Origin: Anaerolineaceae bacterium UBA1363
Lineage (GTDB): Bacteria; Chloroflexota; Anaerolineae; Anaerolineales; Anaerolineaceae
DNA: 64,000 bases
Direction: 5' to 3'
Assembly: GCA_002306055.1 (NCBI GenBank)
Contig: DBRR01000004.1
Span: 4,639-68,638, forward strand
A program made the position numbers and the translations under genes. Shown in pieces: positions 35,580 to 45,485 of this stretch (position 1 is its first letter; the number at the start of each line of letters is the position of its first letter). The notes beneath the pieces are model-generated. The model saw only the letters and a program-made list of their open reading frames with translations. It was not told where the DNA came from and searched no databases.

Positions 35580-36944
35580 TTACTTCAAAAATCGTCGGAT
35601 TAACCTGAGCTTTCTTTCCGTATATGGAAAATAGCGGAATGGTAAATCCAGCCAGGTCGATTTTTGTACGATGCTGCGATAATGTGTGAAAGTGTCGAAG
35701 CTCTGTTTTCCGTGGTAACTGCCCATGCCCGAATGCCCCACGCCGCCAAAGCCCATATGCGAGGTGGCAAGGTGGATGACGGTGTCGTTGATGCATCCGC
35801 CCCCAAAGGAGCAGTTATCCAGAACCCGCTTCTCGACGGCCCGCTTTCCAGTAAACAAGTATAGAGCCAACGGTTTTGGCCGGTTACGTACAAAATCGAT
35901 CGCCTCGTCCAAGCTGGTCCAGGTGATCACCGGCAAAATTGGACCGAAGATCTCTTCCTGCATGACAGCGGACTCCGGGTCCACATCGATCAGCACTGTT
36001 GGTTCCATGGTATGGCGTTCGTCGTCAAAAACACCCCCAAATGCGACCGTCTGCCCTTCCAGAAGTGCCTTTTTCTCCCGATAGTGACGCTCATTGACGA
36101 TATGCACCTGATCTGAGTAGTCGCCATTCGGAAACCACTCGTACAAAACCTCCTTGAAATTCTGCACGAGAGTATCCCGAACGCTTGCTTCAACCAATAC
36201 ATAATCCGGTGCTATGCAGGTTTGTCCGCCATTGAGCAGCTTTCCGAAGGCGATGCGCTTGGCCGCAAGTTTCAGATTCGCGCTGGCATCCACGATTGCG
36301 GGGCTTTTACCACCCAACTCGAGCGTAACCGGGGTCAGATGTTTTGCGGCTGCTTCCATCACGACCTGGCCAACCGAAGCTGAACCGGTGAAAAAGATGT
36401 AATCAAACCTTTGTTCGAGCAGGGCTGTGTTCTCCTGCCTGCCGCCCTGCACCACCGTGATATATTCCGGAGGGTAAAGGGTTTTCACAATATCCGCGAT
36501 CACCTGACTGGTTGCTGGAGTATAGGCGCTGGGCTTAATCACTGCGCAATTGCCAGCCGAGATCGCCCCGATCAGCGGATCCAGACAGAGCAAAATGGGG
36601 TAATTCCAGGGGGCCATGATCAGCGCTACACCGTAAGGTTCGGGGGAGATGAAACTGACGGCGTGAAACTGCACCAAGGGAGTGGGAACGCGCTTGTCCT
36701 TCATCCAGCGCGGCAGATGGCGGATGTGGAATCGGACTTCATCCAGCACCATCCCAATTTCTGCCATGTAGGATTCAAAGGGCTGTTTATTGAGGTCTTT
36801 CAGCAGCGCCTCGCAGATTGGTTTTTCATAATCGCGCATTGCCTTCTGTAATTTACGCAGTGCCGCCAAGCGAAACTCCAATGACTTGGTTGCTCCTGTC
36901 ATGAAGAAGCTGTGCTGATTTTTGACGATCTCATCGATGCTCAT
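35580..36944 (-). CDS. Aldehyde dehydrogenase (fatty-aldehyde type)
   Basis: The NAD-dependent aldehyde dehydrogenase fold is shown by MAPWNYPILLCLDPLIGA (18), VIKPSAYTP, FFTGSASVG, the general base in LELGGKSP and the catalytic Cys in GGQTCIAPDYV. The length of 454 residues and the C-terminal hydrophobic-basic tail (DLPFRYFPY, LIRRFLK) match the class 3 / AlkH group that oxidises medium- or long-chain aldehydes. The tail may bring it to the membrane. The gene is monocistronic. Confidence 0.93.
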   Translation of the reverse strand: MSIDEIVKNQHSFFMTGATKSLEFRLAALRKLQKAMRDYEKPICEALLKDLNKQPFESYMAEIGMVLDEVRFHIRHLPRWMKDKRVPTPLVQFHAVSFISPEPYGVALIMAPWNYPILLCLDPLIGAISAGNCAVIKPSAYTPATSQVIADIVKTLYPPEYITVVQGGRQENTALLEQRFDYIFFTGSASVGQVVMEAAAKHLTPVTLELGGKSPAIVDASANLKLAAKRIAFGKLLNGGQTCIAPDYVLVEASVRDTLVQNFKEVLYEWFPNGDYSDQVHIVNERHYREKKALLEGQTVAFGGVFDDERHTMEPTVLIDVDPESAVMQEEIFGPILPVITWTSLDEAIDFVRNRPKPLALYLFTGKRAVEKRVLDNCSFGGGCINDTVIHLATSHMGFGGVGHSGMGSYHGKQSFDTFTHYRSIVQKSTWLDLPFRYFPYTERKLRLIRRFLK

Positions 36945-37055
36945 GTTCCCTCTTCACTTATGTTTACGATAACCCTTTTCAGGTTTAATTGACAGAGATT
37001 ACATAAGTGCGCCCTGTCTGGCGTGCGCATTTTCGCCTCGCAGGGAGTAACCATG

Positions 37056-38252
37056 CTAAGCTGCAATGATCAATTCCACCAAGTCGTCGAGGGCTTTGTC
37101 ATCAGCAGGGGTCATGGCGGACTTAATTGTGATCTCGCTTTCCAGAACGCGCATGTCTTTCATTTCTGCCAGCAATTGACGCATTTTCTTGCCGCTCTGC
37201 GGTGCCCAGGTGCCATTTTCAATCACGGCTACTGCCCGGTTTTGCATGTTGTGCCCCTTCAGTTCCAGCAGCAGATTCTCCATCGGGGGGAAAATTTCCA
37301 TGTTGTAGGTCGAGGAGGCAAATACCAGCCGGTCAAACCGGAAGCAATCGCTCAAGATGTACGAAAAGTGCCAGGCGGAGAGATCATAGACCAAGATGTT
37401 CTTTTCGCCCCGATCCGCCAGCTTGGCTGCCAGCAACTCAGCGGCTTTTTCCGTGTTGCCGTAGATGGAGCCATAAGCAATCACGATCCCTTTTTCTTCC
37501 GGGGTGTAAGACGCCCATTTGCTGTACTTATCGATGTAATAATGCATATCCTGCCGCAGGATGGGCCCGTGGAGCGACAGAATCATTTGAATGTCGAGTT
37601 TTGCAATTTTTTCCAGCAGTGCCAGCACCTGGCGCCCATACTTGCCGACAATATTGGTGTAATAACGCCGGACCTCGGGCATCAGGTCGAAATCCACATC
37701 ATACTCGTCTGCATACAGATTGCCGTTGATCGCGCCAAAAGCGCCAAAAGCGTCCGCTGAAAACAGCCACTTGCTGGTTTCATCGTAAGTGACCATCACT
37801 TCAGGCCAATGCACCATCGGCGCCATCAGGAAGCGCAGCGTATGCGCGCCTGTTTGAAGCGTGTCGCCTTCTTTCATGACCATCGCGCGTTCTGCCAGGT
37901 CCAGCCCAAAGAATTGCTGGATCATCCCGAAGGTTTTCTGGCTGCCCACCACTGTTACTTGTGGGTAAAGCTCAATGATGCGCGGAATCAAGGCGCAGTG
38001 ATCCGGCTCCATGTGTTGAATGATCATGTAATCCAGCGCACGACCCTTCAGCGCCGCATGAAGGTTCTCTAAAAAGAGGTCTCCGACCGCCTTATCAACG
38101 GTGTCGAGCAGAACTGTCTTCTCGTCCAGGAGGAGGTACGAGTTGTAAGACATTCCGTTTGGAACGGGATGCTGGTTTTCAAATCGCGAAATGCGGCGAT
38201 CATTTGCGCCAATGTAGATGAGGTCTTCAGTAATTTTTCGAATGTTGTGCAT
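37056..38252 (-). CDS. Flavodiiron protein (A-type flavoprotein, FprA)
   Basis: The N-terminal metallo-beta-lactamase domain has the diiron motif QHMEPDHCALI, with further ligands in PMVHWPEVM, SADAFGAFG and LSLHGPILR. The C-terminal flavodoxin domain starts IVIAYGSIYGNTEKAAELL and has SSTYNMEIFPPM. Such proteins reduce oxygen or nitric oxide in the cytoplasm of anaerobes to protect them. The 398-residue length is standard. Electron donors (rubredoxin) are not in the neighbourhood. Confidence 0.94.
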   Translation of the reverse strand: MHNIRKITEDLIYIGANDRRISRFENQHPVPNGMSYNSYLLLDEKTVLLDTVDKAVGDLFLENLHAALKGRALDYMIIQHMEPDHCALIPRIIELYPQVTVVGSQKTFGMIQQFFGLDLAERAMVMKEGDTLQTGAHTLRFLMAPMVHWPEVMVTYDETSKWLFSADAFGAFGAINGNLYADEYDVDFDLMPEVRRYYTNIVGKYGRQVLALLEKIAKLDIQMILSLHGPILRQDMHYYIDKYSKWASYTPEEKGIVIAYGSIYGNTEKAAELLAAKLADRGEKNILVYDLSAWHFSYILSDCFRFDRLVFASSTYNMEIFPPMENLLLELKGHNMQNRAVAVIENGTWAPQSGKKMRQLLAEMKDMRVLESEITIKSAMTPADDKALDDLVELIIAA

Positions 38253-38466
38253 GCTTTATTTCTTCCTATTTACGCGTGTGATAGTCTCATTGAGGATGGC
38301 GCGAGCTTGGTTTTTCGCCCATCTGAGAGCTCCATACTTGAGGTTAGTATACTTCAGAAGCACTTGCGAATTCAAAAAACAGGGGGGAAATTCTTATATT
38401 TTTCCCTCCTTCAGCAAACGAATTAGCAATGATAAAATTCTGTTATCCTCTTTTTTCCAGGTGCTT

Positions 38467-39702
38467 ATGCGCTTTTCATTTATAAAAATTCTGCTTCTGA
38501 GCCTGGCTTTATCGCTCGCATCCTGCCAACCGCCTTTAGCATCGGAACAGGTTTCGACTGCTGCTCCAACAGCTCAAATCGCCACAAGCCTTCCAACTCC
38601 AACTTTGGTCCCGTCCCCAACACCTCCTTTCGTCCCCTCCCAGACCCAAACGCCCACACCGCTGAGTGTGAACGCAATCGTTTGGGCGGCAGATCCTGTC
38701 ATTCCCATTTTGAATTACCACCGTTTCACCCCCAACTCTTGGGATGAAACTTCGGGTATGGTTCGCTACATTGGCGACCTGAAGACCGACCTGCAGGCTT
38801 TTTATGACTCCGGATACACCCTGATCTCCCTGGACGATCTCCTCAGCGGTAATATCCGTGTCCCCGTAGAGCGCCGACCCTTGATCCTGACCATCGACGA
38901 TGCCTATTTCGCAAACCAGTTTTCTCTTGATGATCAAGGGGAGGTATCCGGGTTTTCTGCAGTCGGAACTATCTATCGATTTACACAGGAGCATCCTGAC
39001 TTTGGCTTTGAGATTGCCATGTTTGCCAACTTTGGGGATAAATACTATGGCAATTTGTTCACGGGAACCTGGTGGTACTTGGCAGAGGGCTGGCAGCAAG
39101 CCCTTGCGCAGACGATCGCCTGGGGGATTGAACACCACGTTTACCCCTACAACCATACGTACCTTCATCCTCACCTTAATGAGCTTGAGGATGCGCAAAT
39201 TCAACCACAGCTGGCATTGAACGATCAAAATCTCCGTGAGTACCTTGCCCTGGCAGGCCATCCTGAGTATGCTTCACTGCTCTCCAATTACGTTGCTTTG
39301 CCTTATGGGGTTCTGCCCGCAACAGATACAGGTAAGCAACAACTGACATCATACGTAGACCCTGAGGGTGACCCGGTCCGCGCGGTTTTTGAGGCGGGTT
39401 ATGAATATGCGCCTGCATTTGCCTCAGCCGCTTTCTCTGATGGGTTTGATCCGATGCATCTCCCCCGTATGGCAGCCATTCCTTCGGTAATCAAGCTCAT
39501 CACCGAAAACGCTTCCACCTTCCCGTCGGCAGAAAGCTGCACGGTGACCCTGCCGACAGCTTCCATGGATGCTCAATCAATCATGGCTGCAATCCAGCAA
39601 AACATATCAGGCGGTCTGTGCCCTGAAGGGATCTACATCCTGGAAGAAGGTGTTTTTATAGCGCGGGATGGTGCTGTGACACCCTATTCCCCAACTAACT
39701 AA
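38467..39702 (+). CDS. Polysaccharide deacetylase-like lipoprotein
   Basis: The signal peptide has a lipobox (SLASCQPP) followed by a Thr/Pro linker. The catalytic region carries the NodB-type features: PVIPILNYHRFTPN, LILTIDDAY (metal Asp pair) and the His motif NHTYLHPHL. These enzymes deacetylate peptidoglycan or other polysaccharides outside the cell. I chose ATG 38467 (411 residues) because the longer frame from 38218 lacks a signal peptide and overlaps the opposite gene. The family His spacing is slightly altered, so the activity needs proof. Confidence 0.82.
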   Translation: MRFSFIKILLLSLALSLASCQPPLASEQVSTAAPTAQIATSLPTPTLVPSPTPPFVPSQTQTPTPLSVNAIVWAADPVIPILNYHRFTPNSWDETSGMVRYIGDLKTDLQAFYDSGYTLISLDDLLSGNIRVPVERRPLILTIDDAYFANQFSLDDQGEVSGFSAVGTIYRFTQEHPDFGFEIAMFANFGDKYYGNLFTGTWWYLAEGWQQALAQTIAWGIEHHVYPYNHTYLHPHLNELEDAQIQPQLALNDQNLREYLALAGHPEYASLLSNYVALPYGVLPATDTGKQQLTSYVDPEGDPVRAVFEAGYEYAPAFASAAFSDGFDPMHLPRMAAIPSVIKLITENASTFPSAESCTVTLPTASMDAQSIMAAIQQNISGGLCPEGIYILEEGVFIARDGAVTPYSPTN

Positions 39703-40740
39703 TCCATGAATTTATTACAGTTAAATGTAGGCCAGACATTGTGCCCTCTGTGCCCGCGCAGCAGGGTGTTGATTATTGTTCTATTCAATCCGGGTTATTG
39801 ATCATGTCCGTCTCCAGGGTATGCGAGGTCTTTGAGCGTTAGGTCTCATGTGGCTGCCCTTGGCGGGCACGGCCGGCCGTGCCCCTAGGTTAAAATGCCC
39901 GTCATTTGTTAAAATCGCATACATTGCCACGGCTCTTGAGAGAATGATGCTGCGGATAGGCCTTGGTCCATCCGTACGGTGGGGATTTACTCCCACCGCG
40001 GTATCTAATCATTTGGTAGCGGTAGGCGACCTGCCATTTCTTAAAATCCCTTATACTGCCACGACTCTTGAGAAAACGGCGATACGGATGGACCAAGGCC
40101 CATCCGTACGGTGGGTCCAACTCGTACGGTGGGGGTTTACTCCCACCGCGATATCCAATCGCGTAGTTACAATAGGCTGGCACAGCATCCCGTATGGGGA
40201 GGCTTTGCACTGCTGTTTAGACAAGTATGATTGTTTACACATTATCCGAGGTTATTATTTACAAGTTAGGGGCAGACACAGGGGTCTGCCCCTACGAAAG
40301 CCACCTTTCCCTCAAACACAAGATGTAGGGGTAACCCCCCGTGGTTACCCAGGTACAAAAGCCGGATTGCGTTTTTCAATCCGGTCTACATTTATTTTGA
40401 TCGTACGGGCAGGCACAGAGGCCTGCCCCTACGCGAAACGATCTCAATCAAGAAAACTAATGCGGATGGACCAAGGCCCATCCGTACGGTGGGTCCAACT
40501 CGTACGGTGGGGGTTTACTCCCGCCGATGTTTACTCCCGCTGCCAATCGGATATCAAATTGAATCGATACCATTGGCAGGCACGGCCCTCGACAGGGTGG
40601 TTCCCAAGGGCCTACCACTACCAAAAAAGCTTACCAAAAAAAGGTTGCCAAAAAGGCTTGTGTCAAAAATGCCTGCTGTCAAAAATGCCTGTGTCAAAAA
40701 TGCCTGCTGTCAAAAATGCCTGTGTCAAAAATGCCTGCCA
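39703..40740. repeat. Gene-free patch of palindromic repeats and a minisatellite
   Basis: Contents include the 20-base palindrome at 39865-39884 and two identical 60-bp copies at 40085-40144 and 40463-40522, each beginning CGGATGGACCAAGG. There is also a related diverged copy at about 39955, and two hairpins of the type GTAGGGGCAG...CTGCCCCTAC (about 40268-40295 and 40409-40433). At 40661-40739 a 15/16-bp unit TGTCAAAAATGCCTG(C) is repeated five times. I find no gene here. Confidence 0.75.
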
Positions 40741-40757
40741 TTTTGCCATCTGAAATG

Positions 40758-40766
40758 TGATATACT
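40758..40766 (+). promoter_or_regulatory. Extended -10 promoter of leuS
   Basis: TGATATACT is an extended -10 element, placed directly after the minisatellite and just before the T-box. Confidence 0.5.
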
Positions 40767-40774
40767 CCCATCAC

Positions 40775-41016
40775 AAACACGATGGCAGAGCATCGGTTAT
40801 CCGCCAGAGAGCAGCCGCCTGGCTGAAAGGCTGCAAGCGCCCGCGGAGCGCGTCAGACCCCACTCAACTGCCCCTCCCCACGGAGCGTGGCTGCGGTGAT
40901 GCCCTTTAGCCGCAGACGGTCAGACCCGTTATAGCCTCCATGAGCTGCTCATCCTCGTGATGGGAAGCAGGGTGGTACCGCGAAAGCAATTTCGTCCCTG
41001 CACGCAGGGATTTTTT
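40775..41016 (+). promoter_or_regulatory. T-box leader of leuS
   Basis: The T-box sequence AGGGTGGTACCGCG (40969-40982) is followed by the terminator TCCCTGC-AC-GCAGGGA (40995-41010) and a T-run. Upstream lies a long stem I region; CTC at 40863-40865 is a plausible leucine specifier. Uncharged tRNA-Leu would bind specifier and T-box and prevent termination, raising leuS expression. Confidence 0.92.
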
Positions 41017-41101
41017 ATTTAACCACAGTCTGTTTCGTCTTCGCCCAAATGAATTTTCACGGGAATGAATAACAAGAAACAGCTAAGAACAGGAGCTAAA
41101 C

Positions 41102-43558
41102 ATGATGGACCCAACCGCAATACCAACTTACCGACCCGAAGAAATCGAGCCCAAGTGGCAGGCACGCTGGGAGGCTGATAAGCTCTACCAGCCTGAGCGC
41201 GATCCGAACAAAACCAAGTTCTACGCCCTCACCATGCTGCCCTATCCCTCCGGCGACCTTCACATTGGTCACTGGTATGCCATGACGCCTCCTGATGCCC
41301 GTGCCCGCTTCAAGCGCATGCAGGGCTATAACGTCTTCTTCCCGATAGGTTTTGATGCCTTCGGTCTGCCAGCTGAAAACGCCGCCATCAAACACAACAT
41401 CCACCCCAAACAGTGGACCTATGCCAATATTGAACGTATGCGCGGGCAGCTCCGCTCCATGGGTAATTCCTTTGACTGGCGGGCTGAAATCATTTCTTCT
41501 GACCCGAAATATTACCGTTGGACGCAGTGGTTCTTTGAGCAGTTTTATAAACATGGGCTGGCATACCAGAAGATGTCTCCCGTCGATTTCTGCCCCAACT
41601 GCAACACGACCCTGGCGCGCGAGCAGGTTCTTGGCGATGATCGTCATTGCGAACGCTGCGGCACACCAGTGATTCGCAAAGACCTCAAACAGTGGTTTTT
41701 CAAGACCTCCGCGTATGCCGAGGAGCTGCTCAACTACGAAGGCCTCGACTGGCCGGAACTGATCAAAACCCTGCAGCAAAAGTGGATCGGGAAGTCCGAA
41801 GGTGCTTCCATTACCTTCAAAACTGAGGCTGGCGACCCAATTGAGGTGTTCACCACCCGTCCCGACACGCTTTGGGGCGTGACTTTCATGGTGCTCTCCC
41901 CCGAGCATCCGCTGGTGGAAAAAGTGACAACGCCAGCCCAATTGGAGGAGGTGCGCGCTTACCAAGAGCAAGCCAAGCGCCAATCAGACATCCAGCGTGA
42001 ATCCGTTACCCGCGAGAAAACGGGCGTTTTCACTGGCGGCTATGCCATCAACCCCGCCTCCGGTCAGCACATCCCGATCTGGATTGCAGATTACGTGCTG
42101 ATGGGCTACGGCACAGGCGCTGTCATGGCAGTGCCTGCCCATGACCAGCGTGATTTTGAGTTCGCGCGCCAGTTCAACCTGCCCATCAAGGTCGTGATCC
42201 AGCCGGAGGGAGATCAACTAATCGACCCCGAAGAAATGACCGGCGCGGTTGAAGCCCACGGCTCAATGGTCAATTCCGGGCCACTCACCGGCACCCCTGA
42301 ATCGGAATCCATGGCTGCAGCAATTCATTATGCTGAGGAAAATGGATTTGGCTTTCGCACCACCAGCTACCGCCTGCACGACTGGCTCATCAGCCGCCAG
42401 CGCTACTGGGGCGCCCCAATTCCTATGATTTACTGCCCCACATGCGGCACTGTGCCTGTTCCAGAGGATCAGCTGCCAGTACTGCTGCCAGATGACGTGG
42501 AATGGCTGCCCACGGGCGAAAGCCCGCTCAAGCTGCACCCCACCTGGCGCTTCACCACCTGCCCGATTTGCGGCGGCGATGCCGAGCGCGAAACCGACAC
42601 CATGGACACCTTCATGTGCTCCAGCTGGTATCACCTGCGCTATCTCAGCCCGGATTACGCTGAGGGTCCTTTTGACCCTGCCCAGTACAACTACTGGATG
42701 CCGGTGGACACCTACACCGGCGGCTCCGAGCACGCCACTATGCACCTGATCTACACCCGCTTCTTCCATAAAGCCGCCCGCGATTGCGGCATCACCAAGG
42801 GCGATGAACCCATGCTGCAGCTACGCAACCAGGGGATGGTGTTGGGCGAGGACGGCGAAAAAATGAGTAAGAGCCGCGGAAACGTGATCAACCCGGACGA
42901 TCTGGTTGCGCGTTATGGCGCCGATACGGTGCGGGCGTACCTCATTTTCTTCTGCCGCTGGGAACTGGGGGGACCTTGGTCCAGCACTGGTATTGAAGGC
43001 AACAGCCGCTGGCTGCGGCGGGTCTGGTACATGCTGCTCGAGCCCGCTGCGGGAACGGCCGACTCGGAGGTTTTACGTGCCCTGCGCCGTAAGACGCACC
43101 AGACTCTCAAGCGGGTGACCTATGACTTTGAAAATTTCGAGTTCAACACCATCGTCTCCAGCTTGATGGAACTGCTCAACGAAATGGGTCGCGCAAAAAA
43201 TGCTGGAGCGTTTGGCACAGAAGAATGGAATGAAGCCGCAGATCTCTACCTGCGCATGCTGGCACCGGTCTGCCCGCACATCGCTGAAGAATTATGGCAG
43301 CGCCTGGGCAAGCCCTATTCGATCCATACCCAACCCTGGCCGCAGGTGGACGAGGAAGCCGCCAAAGACGAGATGATCACCCTGATCGTCCAGGTCAACG
43401 GCAAACTACGCGACCGCATCCTGGTTGAACCAAGCATCAGCGATGAAGACGCAAAACAACTCGCCCTGGCAAGCGAAACCGTCCAGCAAATCCTGGAAGG
43501 CCGCCAGATCCGTAAGGTGATTGTGGTGCCGGGCAGATTGGTCAATATCGTCGTCTAA
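41102..43558 (+). CDS. leuS: Leucyl-tRNA synthetase
   Basis: Class I synthetase that charges tRNA-Leu. HIGH lies at residues 54-57 (DLHIGHWYA) and KMSKS near residue 590 (GEKMSKSRGN). The editing domain (CP1) has TRPDTLWGVTF and VPAHDQRDFEFA. Two zinc modules (CPNC...CERC and CPTC...CPIC) are present. The anticodon-binding region and the C-terminal tail (IRKVIVVPGRLVNIV) are complete; 818 residues is normal. GGAGC precedes the ATG. A T-box controls it. Confidence 0.97.
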   Translation: MMDPTAIPTYRPEEIEPKWQARWEADKLYQPERDPNKTKFYALTMLPYPSGDLHIGHWYAMTPPDARARFKRMQGYNVFFPIGFDAFGLPAENAAIKHNIHPKQWTYANIERMRGQLRSMGNSFDWRAEIISSDPKYYRWTQWFFEQFYKHGLAYQKMSPVDFCPNCNTTLAREQVLGDDRHCERCGTPVIRKDLKQWFFKTSAYAEELLNYEGLDWPELIKTLQQKWIGKSEGASITFKTEAGDPIEVFTTRPDTLWGVTFMVLSPEHPLVEKVTTPAQLEEVRAYQEQAKRQSDIQRESVTREKTGVFTGGYAINPASGQHIPIWIADYVLMGYGTGAVMAVPAHDQRDFEFARQFNLPIKVVIQPEGDQLIDPEEMTGAVEAHGSMVNSGPLTGTPESESMAAAIHYAEENGFGFRTTSYRLHDWLISRQRYWGAPIPMIYCPTCGTVPVPEDQLPVLLPDDVEWLPTGESPLKLHPTWRFTTCPICGGDAERETDTMDTFMCSSWYHLRYLSPDYAEGPFDPAQYNYWMPVDTYTGGSEHATMHLIYTRFFHKAARDCGITKGDEPMLQLRNQGMVLGEDGEKMSKSRGNVINPDDLVARYGADTVRAYLIFFCRWELGGPWSSTGIEGNSRWLRRVWYMLLEPAAGTADSEVLRALRRKTHQTLKRVTYDFENFEFNTIVSSLMELLNEMGRAKNAGAFGTEEWNEAADLYLRMLAPVCPHIAEELWQRLGKPYSIHTQPWPQVDEEAAKDEMITLIVQVNGKLRDRILVEPSISDEDAKQLALASETVQQILEGRQIRKVIVVPGRLVNIVV

Positions 43559-43580
43559 CAAAATCCCCTTCTCAACCGCT

Positions 43581-43611
43581 AACACGCCGGCTCCTTTGGA
43601 ACTGGCGTGTT
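43581..43611 (+). terminator. Terminator after leuS
   Basis: AACACGCC pairs with GGCGTGTT around a 15-base loop, followed by TTTC. Confidence 0.65.
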
Positions 43612-43737
43612 TTCTTAACCCCCCAGCTTGTTCTCAACCAGCGTGAATTCGCACAACAACCGGGGTTTGTCCAAGCCCAAAACCAAGAAATGGAAAACGG
43701 GATAAAATAAATCAGATAAATTTTTAGATAACCGACA

Positions 43738-43803
43738 CTCTCTTTATTCTCCCAGTTTTGGGATTGGTATTTTCGGATCGGAATAAATCAAGACAAAAGA
43801 GAG
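43738..43803 (+). promoter_or_regulatory. Possible structured leader of the B12-binding gene
   Basis: CTCTCTTT (43738-43745) can pair with AAAGAGAG (43796-43803), enclosing the hairpin TCCCA-GTTT-TGGGA and an A/T-rich arm. It does not contain the cobalamin-riboswitch core. The role is unknown. Confidence 0.35.
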
Positions 43804-43850
43804 ATAGCGCAGCAACGGACTCTTATCCGGTTCAACCACAGGAGGTTGTT

Positions 43851-45476
43851 ATGAAAACTGTCGTTGCGGGGGCCTTGGGGGAATGCGTGCACGTCGCCGG
43901 CGTAACCAATTTTTTACGCCTTGCAGAAATTGCAGGCTGGCGGACCGTGTTTTTGGGTCCGGCAGTTTCAGTTGAGCGTTTTGTGCAGGCAATAAAAGAG
44001 GAAAATGCCGACTTGGTCGGCGTATCTTACCGTTTGACGCCCGAAACAGGCGAGCGCCTGTTGGGTGAATTCGCGGAAGCAGCATCTGAGTTGCACGAAT
44101 CCGGCATCCGCTTTGTCTTTGGCGGCACCCCGCCAGTAGCCCAGCGCGCCCAAACCCTGGGGGGATTTTTTGAGAAGTTCTTTGATGGCAGCCAGCCGGT
44201 GGACGAAGTTTTGGCTTTCCTGCGCGGCGAAACTCGCGCGGATAACGACACCCTGAATTATCCCCAGGATCTCATTAGCCGGATCGCGTGGAAAACTCCT
44301 TACCCACTATTACGACACCACTTTGGTTTGCCAACCATGGAAGCCAGCCTGGACGGGATCGCGAAGATTGCCGAAGCGAAAGCCCTGGATGTGATTTCCC
44401 TGGGGATAGACCAGGATGCCCAGGAGAATTTCTTCCATCCCGAACGCCAGAACCCTCGCGCGAAAGGCGCGGGCGGCGTTCCGGTTCGTTCTGAGCAGGA
44501 TTACCGGGACCTTTTTGCTGCCTCTCGCCGTGGGAACTTCCCTCTCATGCGAACTTACTCCGGTACGGATGACTTTATCCGCCTTGCCGAGATGTATGTT
44601 GAGACCATCAACATCGCCTGGTGCGCCATTCCCCTATTTTGGTTCAACCAGATGGACGGACGCGGTCCGATCCCCCTGCAGGAGTCCATCCGGGAGCACC
44701 AAGAGGTGATGGCATGGTACGGCAGCCGGGGAATCCCGGTGGAACTGAACGAACCTCACCATTGGGGCATGCGCGACGCGTCCGACGTGGTTTATGTGAC
44801 CTCCGGGTATCTTTCCGCGCTCAATGCTAAGAGGATGGGTGTATGGGACTATATCGCGCAGATGATGTTCAACAGTCCTGCCGAGCTTTCTGACGCGATG
44901 GACCTTGCCAGGATGCTGGCGATTCTTGAATTAATCAAGCCGCTGGAAGATGAGACATTCCATATTTGGCGGCAAACCAGAACTGGTTTGCTCAGTTATC
45001 CGTTGGATGACAATGCCGCCCGAGCGCACCTCGCTGCGAGCATTTACGTCCAAATGGCACTCAAACCGCACATCGTTCACATAGTTGGGCACACGGAAGC
45101 GGATCATGCCGCCACCGCAGATGATGTCATTGCTGCCAGCCGCATGGCACGACAGGCTATCGAAAACGCCTTGAGAGGGCAGCCAGACATGCTCTGCGAT
45201 CCAAAAATTCTCAAAAGGAAAGACTACCTGGTCGCCGAGGTAAAAATCACTCTCCAGGCGATTCGCAATTTGGGCGATGGCAGCGACGCTGCCCTGACAG
45301 ACCCACACACACTCACCGAAGCAGTGCGCGTGGGCATCCTGGACGCACCTCAACTTAAAAATAATCCCTTCGCCCCAGGCGCTGTCCGCACCCGTGTACT
45401 GGACGGAGCCTGTGAGACTGTGGATGAAAACGGGAAAATTATCGACGAGCAGACACGGCTGCAAAACTATCTATAA
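43851..45476 (+). CDS. Cobalamin-binding domain protein with a C-terminal mutase-like domain
   Basis: The first 130 residues fit a B12-binding (Rossmann) domain: ECVHVAG resembles DxHxxG with the Asp replaced by Cys, VGVSYRL the Ser motif, and VFGGTPPV the Gly pair. The remaining 400 residues look like a TIM-barrel catalytic part (GRGPIPLQESIREH, VELNEPHHWGMRDA) of unknown reaction, related in feel to cobalamin-dependent mutases. AGGAGG precedes ATG 43851; the longer frame starts without one. It lies 9 bp before an opine-dehydrogenase-like gene. I cannot name a substrate. Confidence 0.72.
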   Translation: MKTVVAGALGECVHVAGVTNFLRLAEIAGWRTVFLGPAVSVERFVQAIKEENADLVGVSYRLTPETGERLLGEFAEAASELHESGIRFVFGGTPPVAQRAQTLGGFFEKFFDGSQPVDEVLAFLRGETRADNDTLNYPQDLISRIAWKTPYPLLRHHFGLPTMEASLDGIAKIAEAKALDVISLGIDQDAQENFFHPERQNPRAKGAGGVPVRSEQDYRDLFAASRRGNFPLMRTYSGTDDFIRLAEMYVETINIAWCAIPLFWFNQMDGRGPIPLQESIREHQEVMAWYGSRGIPVELNEPHHWGMRDASDVVYVTSGYLSALNAKRMGVWDYIAQMMFNSPAELSDAMDLARMLAILELIKPLEDETFHIWRQTRTGLLSYPLDDNAARAHLAASIYVQMALKPHIVHIVGHTEADHAATADDVIAASRMARQAIENALRGQPDMLCDPKILKRKDYLVAEVKITLQAIRNLGDGSDAALTDPHTLTEAVRVGILDAPQLKNNPFAPGAVRTRVLDGACETVDENGKIIDEQTRLQNYL

Positions 45477-45485
45477 GGAGCATCG

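Noticed and set aside
40661..40739. Regular short repeats that might be a CRISPR array.
   Set aside because: Units are 15-16 bp in direct contact with no spacers, and no cas genes are near.
39848..40753. Plus-strand frame of 301 codons across the repeat patch.
   Set aside because: Its sequence is only translated repeats and minisatellite; no start signal or family.
43612..43850. Cobalamin riboswitch before a B12-binding gene.
   Set aside because: The conserved B12-box core is absent; only a simple helix is visible.
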